DNA of 38,575 nt, from NCBI RefSeq assembly GCF_002102395.1, contig NZ_LQPZ01000014.1, positions 1-38,575 of the forward strand. The letters are read 5' to 3'. The position numbers and the translations under genes were made by a program. Positions 31,143 through 38,575 of the stretch are shown here, in pieces (the stretch's first letter is position 1; each line of letters opens with the position of its first letter). This DNA is from Mycolicibacillus trivialis (GTDB lineage: Bacteria; Actinomycetota; Actinomycetes; Mycobacteriales; Mycobacteriaceae). Below the pieces are notes generated by a model that saw only the letters and a program-made list of their open reading frames with translations, had not been told where the DNA came from and ran no database searches.

Positions 31143-33982
31143 GCGCGGCCCTGGCGCGGTTCCCGGAGCTGATCCGCCGATTCGCCGTGCCGATCATCGT
31201 CGGCTGGGTGCTGCTCGCCGGCGCGCTCAACGTGCTGGTGCCGCAGCTGGAGCAGGTGGTGGCCGAGAACTCGCCGCCGTTCGTGCCGTCCGATTTGCGC
31301 TCATCGACCGCGTTGACCGACATGGCCCGCACCTTCGAGGAGGGCACCAGCAACAACGTCGTCTACGTCGCGCTCCTCGGTGACGACGAACTCGGCGCCG
31401 ACGCCCGCGACTACTACCGAGATCTGGTCAGCGACCTGCGGGCGGAGCCGCTGGTAGACACCGTCCGGGACCTGTGGTCGGACCCGGTGAGCGCGGCGGC
31501 CAGCGAGAGCGCCGACGGCCGCATGGTCTACACCCAGCTGTGGCTGCAGGGCGACATGGGTGAGACCCGATCGTTCGAGGCCATCGACCGGGTCGAACAG
31601 ATCGTCGGCGCCACCAGCCCGCCGGCGGGGGTGCGGGCGTTCGTCACCGGGCCCCCGGCGGTGCTCGCCGACGAATTCGTTACCGGCGCCCGCGACGCGT
31701 TCGTGGTGTCGGTGATCGGGTCGGTGATCATCCTCACTGTGCTGCTGGCGGTGTACCGCTCGCTGATCACCGCGCTGCTGCCACTGGTCTCGGTCGGTCT
31801 CGGTCTGCTGGTGGCCCGGCCGGTGGTCGCCCTGCTCGGGGAGCACCAAGTGATTCAGGTGTCGCTGTTCGCCCTGGCGATGTCGGCGGCGCTGATGCTC
31901 GGCGCCGGGGTGGATTATGCGATTTTCTTCCTCGGCCGCTACCACGAGGCGATCCGGAACGGCCAGAGCCGACACCAGGCTTACGACACCGCCTACCGGC
32001 GGGTCAACCATGTCATCGTCGCGTCCGGGCTCACCATCGCCGGGGCCTGCGCGTGCCTGGTGTTCACCCAGATCTCGGTGTTGAACACCGCCGGGATCCC
32101 CTGTGCGCTGAGCATCCTGATCGGGCTGGCCGCCGCGTTGACCCTGACACCGGCGCTGGTGACCGTGGCGGGCCGCCGCGGCTATCTCGACCCGGTCGTC
32201 GGCACCGAACGGGAACGGCGGTGGCGGCGCATCGGCACCGCCGTCGTGCGCTGGCCGGTGCCGACATTCATCGCGGCCACCGCCGTGCTGGCAGTGCTGA
32301 CATCGACCCTGCCGTCGCTCGTGCTGTCGTTCAACGAGATCGCGGTCCAACCGGCCGACACCCCCAGCGTGCAGGCGATGGCGGAGTTGGAAGAGCACTT
32401 CCCGAACAATCAGGCCAGCCCCGATTTTGTGACCATCCACGCCGATCACGACATGCGCAACCCGTCGGACACAGTGGCGATCGAGGAGGTCAGCCGTGCG
32501 CTGGCCAAACGCCCCGACGTGGACTCGGTGCTGTCGATCTCGCGGCCCACCGGGCATCTGCTCGCCGAATCGCTGCTGGTGAACCAGGCCGGGGTGATGG
32601 GCGCCCGGCTGGAGCAGGACACCGCGCTGCTCGGTGAGCGGGTCACCGATCTGAACACTGTCGATGCGAACCTGACCGCGATGGCCGGCGCACTCGACAC
32701 CCTCGAGCACGATTTTGACCGGGTCGGCGACCAGATCGCCGCCACCGGCAGCGACGTGAACCGCACCGTCGACGGGGTCGACGCCATCCGGCGCAGCGCC
32801 GACGAGGTGATCGCCGCGGTCGACCCGCTACGCCGCCAAGTCGCCGACCATCCCGACTGCGGCGCCGATCTGCTGTGCAGCGCAGCACAGACGGCGGTCA
32901 CGGCGTTCGACAGCTCACCGTTGCCCGCAGCACTGGAGGGGGTGGGCACCGCCGCCGCAGGGGCCGATCGGGTGGCCGACGGCACCGACCGCACCGTCGC
33001 GGCGCTGCGCGCCGCACTCGGTGACGTCGGCGCCATGCGCGAGCAGATCACCGGTCTGCAGACGGTGTTGCACCGGACCACCGGGACCCTGGAGATGCTC
33101 ACCCCGGAGTTGGCGGCCGCCACCGACTATCTGCAGGAGATCGGCCGCAACTACGGCACCGACGAGTCCGGCATCTTCTATCTGCCCCAGCAGGTCTTCG
33201 ACGATCCACGCTTCGCGGTGGCGATCGAGGCGATGTTCTCCCCGGACGGCAAAATGACCCGGCTGCTGGTGTACGGCAACACCTCGGCGTTCGGGCAGAC
33301 CGGCATCGACCGGGCGCGCGGGCTTGAGCAGACGGCCCGCGACGTGATCGCGGGCGGCCGGCTGGACGGGGCGGTGGTGCAGGTCGGCGGGATCGGTGCG
33401 ACCTTCGCCGACGTGCAGCAGATCATGGCCCGCGACTTCAAGGTGTTGGTCATCGTCACGATGCTGTTGGTGTTCTCGGTGGTTCTGGTGGTGCTGCGCT
33501 CGCTGGTGGCCGCCCTGACCGTGGTGACCACGGTCGCGCTGTCCTACGCATCGGCGGTCGGGGTCTCGGTGCTGGTCTGGCAGCATCTGCTCGGCATCGA
33601 GTTGCACTGGGCGGTGCCCGCGCTGGCGTTCATCGCGCTGGTTGCCGTCGGCTCCGACTACAACCTGCTGTTCACCGCCCGGATGCGTGACGAAGCCTCC
33701 GGCGGCCTGCACACCGGCATCATCCGGGCGTTCGGGGGAACCGGCAGTGTGGTCACCATCGCCGGCGTGGTCTTCGCCAGCACCATGTTCGCCATGCTGG
33801 GCAGCACCATGACCAACATCATGCAGCTCGGTTCCACAGTCGGGATGGGATTGCTGGTAGACACGTTCATTGTGCGCGCAGTGATTGTCCCGGCGATCGC
33901 GTCGCGGCTGGGCATCTGGTTCTGGTGGCCGCTGCCCCGCCGGAAGGTGCTGGCCCCGGTCGCCACCCCGGCGGTGCCGTGA
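31139..33982 (+). CDS. MmpL-family RND transporter
   Basis: A 947-residue transporter with the usual 12 transmembrane helices in two halves: one near the N-terminus, five at about 190-350, one near 390, and five at about 770-935. Two large extracytoplasmic loops lie between; the second contains long coiled-coil-like helices (about 490-660). The proton-relay Asp-Tyr pairs are present in both halves: GAGVDY (Asp259-Tyr260) and AVGSDY (Asp840-Tyr841). Cargo cannot be predicted, but pairing with MmpS and a TetR regulator resembles siderophore or drug-efflux MmpS/MmpL systems. The GTG at 31139 overlaps the mmpS stop; GTG 31121 is a less likely alternative. Its own stop overlaps the tetR start. Confidence 0.93.
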   Translation: MSAALARFPELIRRFAVPIIVGWVLLAGALNVLVPQLEQVVAENSPPFVPSDLRSSTALTDMARTFEEGTSNNVVYVALLGDDELGADARDYYRDLVSDLRAEPLVDTVRDLWSDPVSAAASESADGRMVYTQLWLQGDMGETRSFEAIDRVEQIVGATSPPAGVRAFVTGPPAVLADEFVTGARDAFVVSVIGSVIILTVLLAVYRSLITALLPLVSVGLGLLVARPVVALLGEHQVIQVSLFALAMSAALMLGAGVDYAIFFLGRYHEAIRNGQSRHQAYDTAYRRVNHVIVASGLTIAGACACLVFTQISVLNTAGIPCALSILIGLAAALTLTPALVTVAGRRGYLDPVVGTERERRWRRIGTAVVRWPVPTFIAATAVLAVLTSTLPSLVLSFNEIAVQPADTPSVQAMAELEEHFPNNQASPDFVTIHADHDMRNPSDTVAIEEVSRALAKRPDVDSVLSISRPTGHLLAESLLVNQAGVMGARLEQDTALLGERVTDLNTVDANLTAMAGALDTLEHDFDRVGDQIAATGSDVNRTVDGVDAIRRSADEVIAAVDPLRRQVADHPDCGADLLCSAAQTAVTAFDSSPLPAALEGVGTAAAGADRVADGTDRTVAALRAALGDVGAMREQITGLQTVLHRTTGTLEMLTPELAAATDYLQEIGRNYGTDESGIFYLPQQVFDDPRFAVAIEAMFSPDGKMTRLLVYGNTSAFGQTGIDRARGLEQTARDVIAGGRLDGAVVQVGGIGATFADVQQIMARDFKVLVIVTMLLVFSVVLVVLRSLVAALTVVTTVALSYASAVGVSVLVWQHLLGIELHWAVPALAFIALVAVGSDYNLLFTARMRDEASGGLHTGIIRAFGGTGSVVTIAGVVFASTMFAMLGSTMTNIMQLGSTVGMGLLVDTFIVRAVIVPAIASRLGIWFWWPLPRRKVLAPVATPAVP

Positions 33983-34602
33983 GCCGTGACGCGGCGGGCG
34001 GGGCCGATTCCCGGACCCGGCAGAAGATTCTGCGCACCACCTTGGACTGGGCCGCCGAGACCGGGCTGCTGCGGCTGTCGATGAACGAGGTCGCCAAACG
34101 CGCGCGCATCGCCCGCGCCACGCTGTATCTGCACTTCCCGGGCAAACAGGCGTTGATCGACGCGGCGATGGATCACGAGATCACCGAGATGGCGGCCTCG
34201 CTGCGGGAGGTGGTCAACTGCTACGACAGCGTGGAGGAGCGGGCCGTGCGCGGTTTCGCCCACGCCTACCGGCTGATCAAGGCCAACACCATCCTGCAGG
34301 CGGTGCTGCAGCTGAACCCGCAGGCACTGGTACCGCACATCGTCGGGGCCACCCCGACGTTGGCCCGTGGGCGGGCTGTCGCCGAAGAGCTGCTGCGCCC
34401 CGATGACCTGCCGGAGCACTTGCCGCCGGAGGTGGTCGGAGAGTTCGCGGTGCGGATGATGATGGTGCTGGTGCTCGCTCCGCCTCCGTCGGTGGACCTC
34501 GACCGTCCGGGCGGGCCGGAGGATTGGGCGCGGTGCTTCCTGCTGCCGGTGCTGCAGGCGCCGGCGCCTACCCTCGCCGGCCCGTTGGCGCCGCCGCGTT
34601 AA
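33979..34602 (+). CDS. TetR-family transcriptional regulator
   Basis: A 207-residue regulator with an N-terminal helix-turn-helix (TRQKILRTTLDWAAETGL, then SMNEVAKRARIARATLYLHF and GKQALIDAAM, about 12-62) and an all-helical ligand-binding C-terminus. The recognition segment RATLYLHFPGK is standard for the family. The GTG at 33979 overlaps the mmpL stop by four bases, so the regulator is made from the operon it probably controls, giving negative autoregulation; the palindrome at 30658-30685 is the likely site. The ligand may be the exported compound. Its 3' end overlaps the convergent lucA gene by four bases. Confidence 0.87.
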   Translation: MSRDAAGGADSRTRQKILRTTLDWAAETGLLRLSMNEVAKRARIARATLYLHFPGKQALIDAAMDHEITEMAASLREVVNCYDSVEERAVRGFAHAYRLIKANTILQAVLQLNPQALVPHIVGATPTLARGRAVAEELLRPDDLPEHLPPEVVGEFAVRMMMVLVLAPPPSVDLDRPGGPEDWARCFLLPVLQAPAPTLAGPLAPPR

Positions 34603-35396
34603 TCCGCGCCGGCGTGCCCGCCGCGGGTGCGGCGACGCTGTCGAGCGCCCTTGCCGGTGGGGCGGCGGTTGCGCAGCCCGCCGGTCGGCGCGGCTTCGGT
34701 GCTCTCGGTGGCCGTGTCGGTCTCGGTCTCGGTCTCGCTTGTCGCCTCGGTGTCGGTGTCGGTGGCCGTGTCGATCTCGGCCACCACGGTGTCCGCGTCC
34801 GGTGCCGCGGCGTCGGCTTCCGCGGTCGCGTCGAGCTCGGTCGTCGCGGGCTCGGTGTTCTCGTGCGGACCCGCCGCTTCCTCGGTCGTCTCCGCCTGCG
34901 CCGCGCCGGCCACGGCCCTACGGCGCCGCCACTGCCGCGGCGCCTTGGGCTTGATCGGCTTGGGCGGCGGGGCCGGTCGTTCGGCCAGCAGGGACAGGTA
35001 GAACGCGGCGATGCCCAGCACGGCGATCGCGGCGGCCGCGCCGTAGAGGCCGAACAGCCACTGGCCGGCGTCGTCGAGGGAGAGCCAGATCTCGCTGACC
35101 GCGGTTCCGATGATCACCACGGCGGCCAGCACATGACCGCCGATCGACACGCTGCGCAGGGTCAACGCCAGCTGCGGGGTGCCGAACTCGGGCCTGCGCG
35201 CGCGCAGCAGGCTGAGCAGCACGGGCACTGCCGCCAGCGCCACCACCAGCCCGGTGAGGATGCGCAGCACCGTGCCCCAGGTCGGAACGACGCTGCCGGC
35301 CAACTCCCACCAGCGGGGCAGCACGAACAGGAAGAACAACGCCGCGGCGGCCAGCGAGGACAGCGCGTGGGCGAGCACCACGGTGAGGCGTCCCAA
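34599..35396 (-). CDS. lucA: LucA-like membrane protein (lipid uptake coordinator)
   Basis: A 265-residue protein with four transmembrane helices (about 8-28, 42-62, 84-103 and 112-136) and a long cytoplasmic tail. The tail begins basic (PKPIKPKAPRQWRRRRA), becomes a Thr/Glu/Asp-rich low-complexity stretch (about 170-235), and ends basic (RQRRRTRGG). Sequence, length and position divergent from the AspC-type gene match, as I recall, LucA (Rv3723, 254 residues), which stabilises Mce1 and Mce4 fatty acid and cholesterol importers. The tail is encoded by GTCGGT/GTCTCG-type hexamer repeats (about 34695-34785) that could vary in length between strains. The start is ATG at 35396. Confidence 0.8.
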   Translation of the reverse strand: MGRLTVVLAHALSSLAAAALFFLFVLPRWWELAGSVVPTWGTVLRILTGLVVALAAVPVLLSLLRARRPEFGTPQLALTLRSVSIGGHVLAAVVIIGTAVSEIWLSLDDAGQWLFGLYGAAAAIAVLGIAAFYLSLLAERPAPPPKPIKPKAPRQWRRRRAVAGAAQAETTEEAAGPHENTEPATTELDATAEADAAAPDADTVVAEIDTATDTDTEATSETETETDTATESTEAAPTGGLRNRRPTGKGARQRRRTRGGHAGAD

Positions 35397-35436
35397 GGCT
35401 CCTCCTGCCGGATCTGTTCGCGTCTGTTCGAGTCAG

Positions 35437-35481
35437 GCTGAGGGCGGCCAAACCGCATCTACACCGTTTGGCCGCCCTCAG
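35437..35481 (-). terminator. Strong hairpin just after tRNA-Ser(GGA)
   Basis: CTGAGGGCGGCCAAAC (35437-35452) and its exact complement (35466-35481) form a perfect 16-bp stem with a 13-base loop, extended by CGAGT/ACTCG across a 4-base bulge. On the minus strand it begins 8 bases after the tRNA 3' end and precedes lucA. There is no U-tract, as usual for mycobacterial intrinsic terminators. It probably ends or processes the tRNA transcript. Confidence 0.6.
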
Positions 35482-35488
35482 ACTCGCG

Positions 35489-37090
<1,602 letters not shown>

Positions 37091-37153
37091 GCGCGCAGGC
37101 CCTCGCCGGACTTCGCGCTCCCATCCCGCGCCCTACCCGCGCCGCTACGACCG

Positions 37154-37209
37154 CGAGTGAAGCCTCAGGGCGCTCAGATCGCGATTCCATCGCCCTGGAG
37201 CTTCACTCG
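37154..37209. repeat. Long hairpin between the aminotransferase gene and dnaX
   Basis: The arms at 37154-37172 (CGAGTGAAGCCTCAGGGCG) and 37191-37209 (CGCCCTGGAGCTTCACTCG) pair at 17 of 19 positions around an 18-base loop. There is no U-tract. It could be a bidirectional terminator, an mRNA processing or stability element, or one unit of a dispersed palindromic repeat. Its right arm runs into the tandem repeats. Confidence 0.65.
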
Positions 37210-37260
37210 AGCGCCGTAGAGCTTCACTCGCGCGCCGTGGAACTTCACTCGCGTGCCGCA
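37198..37260. repeat. Three tandem 21-bp repeats upstream of dnaX
   Basis: Exactly three head-to-tail units, 37198-37218, 37219-37239 and 37240-37260, share the pattern GA(G/A)CTTCACTCG followed by (A/C)GCG or CGTG, then CCG and two variable bases. The inverse of the GAGTGAAGC core also occurs at 37155-37163 as the left arm of the hairpin. A perfect multiple of the period suggests duplication by slippage. It lies 55 bp before the dnaX start. Confidence 0.8.
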
Positions 37261-37315
37261 GCCGACGACAACCCTGTGGGTCGGCGGGGTCAGCCCGGCT
37301 GGGTAGCCTTCTGAC

Positions 37316-38575
37316 GTGGCCCTCTACCGCAAGTACCGACCGGCTACCTTCGCCGAGGTGGTGGGGCAGGAACACGTCACCGAACCGCTGTCGACGGCGC
37401 TGAGCTCCGGTCGGATCAACCACGCTTACCTGTTTTCCGGCCCGCGCGGCTGCGGCAAGACCTCCTCGGCGCGCATCCTGGCGCGCTCGCTGAACTGCGC
37501 CGCCGGACCCACCCCGACCCCGTGCGGGGAGTGCGACTCCTGCGTCGCGCTGGCACCCAACGGCAGCGGCAGCATCGACGTGGTCGAACTCGACGCCGCC
37601 AGCCACGGCGGTGTCGACGACACCCGCGAGCTGCGGGACCGCGCCTTCTACGCCCCGGCCCAATCCCGCTACCGCATCTTCATCGTCGACGAAGCCCACA
37701 TGGTCACCACCGCCGGCTTCAACGCCCTGCTCAAGATCGTCGAGGAGCCACCCGACCACCTGATCTTCGTGTTCGCCACCACCGAGCCGGAGAAGGTGCT
37801 GCCGACCATCCGCTCGCGCACCCACCACTACCCGTTCCGGCTGCTGGCGCCGCGCACCATGCGTGAGCTGGTCGACCGGATCTGCGCGCAGGAGAACGTC
37901 CGCATCGACGACGCGGTCTACCCGCTGGTGATTCGGGCCGGCGGGGGCTCCCCGCGTGACACGCTGTCGGTGCTCGACCAGTTGCTGGCCGGGTCGGAGT
38001 CCGGCGACGACGGCAGCCGGGTCACCTACCAGCGGGCGCTGGGCCTGTTGGGTGCCACCGACGCGGCGCTCATCGACGACGCGGTCGACGCGCTGGCCGC
38101 CGGGGACGCCGCCAACGTCTTCGGCGCGATCGAGTCGGTGATCGACGCCGGGCACGATCCGCGCCGGTTCGCCACCGACCTGCTGGAACGGTTCCGGGAC
38201 CTGATCGTGTTGCAGGCCGTCCCGGACGCGGCCGCCAAGGGTGTGGTCGACGCCCCCGAGGACGTGCTGGAACGGATGCGCGAGCAGGCCGCCCGGATCG
38301 GGATGGGCACGCTGACCCGCTACGCCGAGGTGGTGCAGGCCGGACTGGGGGAGATGCGCGGGGCCACCGCCCCGCGGCTGCTGCTGGAGGTGATCTGCGC
38401 GCGGCTGCTGCTGCCGTCGGCGGCCGACACCGAGGCGGCCCTGCTGCAGCGGATCGAGCGGATCGAGACCCGCCTGGAGATGTCGATCCCGGCCGAGGGG
38501 CAGCCCGCCGGCCCCGCCCCGACCACCGGCCGGCAGTTCACCCGGCCCTCCCGCGCGGCCGAGAGCGCGCAGAGA
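37316..38575 (+). CDS. dnaX: DNA polymerase III subunit gamma/tau (partial, 3' end beyond window)
   Basis: The open frame gives 420 residues and continues past the edge. It is the clamp-loader ATPase of the replicative polymerase. Visible are MALYRKYRPATFAEVVGQEHV, Walker A GPRGCGKTS with Lys48, the zinc-binding cysteines Cys61, Cys70, Cys73 and Cys76, Walker B IFIVDEAH (121-128), sensor 1 FATTEPEKV and sensor 2 GSPRDTLSVLDQL. The domain III collar follows to about 390, and a Pro-rich linker toward the tau part begins at the edge. The GTG start has no strong ribosome-binding site. The AspC-type gene upstream is co-directional but separated by about 225 bp holding the hairpin and repeats. Confidence 0.95.
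   Translation, partial: MALYRKYRPATFAEVVGQEHVTEPLSTALSSGRINHAYLFSGPRGCGKTSSARILARSLNCAAGPTPTPCGECDSCVALAPNGSGSIDVVELDAASHGGVDDTRELRDRAFYAPAQSRYRIFIVDEAHMVTTAGFNALLKIVEEPPDHLIFVFATTEPEKVLPTIRSRTHHYPFRLLAPRTMRELVDRICAQENVRIDDAVYPLVIRAGGGSPRDTLSVLDQLLAGSESGDDGSRVTYQRALGLLGATDAALIDDAVDALAAGDAANVFGAIESVIDAGHDPRRFATDLLERFRDLIVLQAVPDAAAKGVVDAPEDVLERMREQAARIGMGTLTRYAEVVQAGLGEMRGATAPRLLLEVICARLLLPSAADTEAALLQRIERIETRLEMSIPAEGQPAGPAPTTGRQFTRPSRAAESAQR

Noticed and set aside
37198..37260. CRISPR array
   Set aside because: The three 21-bp units are contiguous with no spacers, and no cas gene is present.

Overview
The window is about 38.6 kb of very GC-rich DNA with strong G/C bias at third codon positions. 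The gene content points to a mycobacterium (Mycobacterium sensu lato, probably non-tuberculous): an mmpS-mmpL pair, a WS/DGAT acyltransferase, the TcrX/TcrY two-component pair, LigC with a stand-alone LigD-type polymerase, a LucA homologue and an AspC-type aminotransferase next to ffs and dnaX. From memory these correspond to parts of the Rv3721c-Rv3765c stretch of M. tuberculosis, with other genes between them; no alignment was run.

Layout. 1-826: right end of an IS481-family insertion sequence, transposase cut by the window edge. 879-4393: an STM3941-like membrane protein, a DUF2510 membrane protein, an M20 amidohydrolase and an APH-fold phosphotransferase. 4439-5189: two tiny overlapping ORFs and an NTF2-like protein. 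5291-12686: tcrX-tcrY followed, with overlapping or near-abutting ends, by a GT39 transferase, a GT2-GtrA fusion and a second GT39. This is a complete polyprenyl-phosphate-sugar glycosylation module that looks co-transcribed with its sensor kinase. 12733-17618: alkyl sulfatase, quinone oxidoreductase, histidine phosphatase, second APH-fold phosphotransferase, LapA-like protein. 17730-20416: glycolipid-binding-fold protein, tyrA, the tadA-associated protein, tadA and tRNA-Ser(CGA). 20439-24040: L,D-transpeptidase, an AT-rich gap, a Pro/Val/Ala-rich secreted protein, WS/DGAT and Nudix. 24239-28462: OafA-type acyltransferase-SGNH protein, a potassium channel broken by a frameshift, and a DUF6394-like membrane protein. 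28568-30629: ligC and prim-polC. 30658-34602: an operator-like palindrome followed by a tightly overlapped mmpS-mmpL-tetR operon. 34599-38575: lucA, tRNA-Ser(GGA), 4.5S RNA, aspartate aminotransferase, a hairpin with 21-bp tandem repeats, and the 5' part of dnaX.

Much of the window concerns the cell envelope: glycosylation, peptidoglycan cross-linking, lipid export, lipid acylation and lipid uptake. The most promising system-level signal is the TcrXY-linked GT39/GT2-GtrA/GT39 module, whose acceptor cannot be read from sequence. Smaller points worth checking are the operator in front of mmpS, the frameshifted channel, a strong Shine-Dalgarno with no canonical start codon at 24251-24271, and the hairpin/tandem repeat before dnaX. 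Several genes have a TANNNT hexamer six to eight bases before the start codon, the pattern expected of leaderless mycobacterial transcripts.
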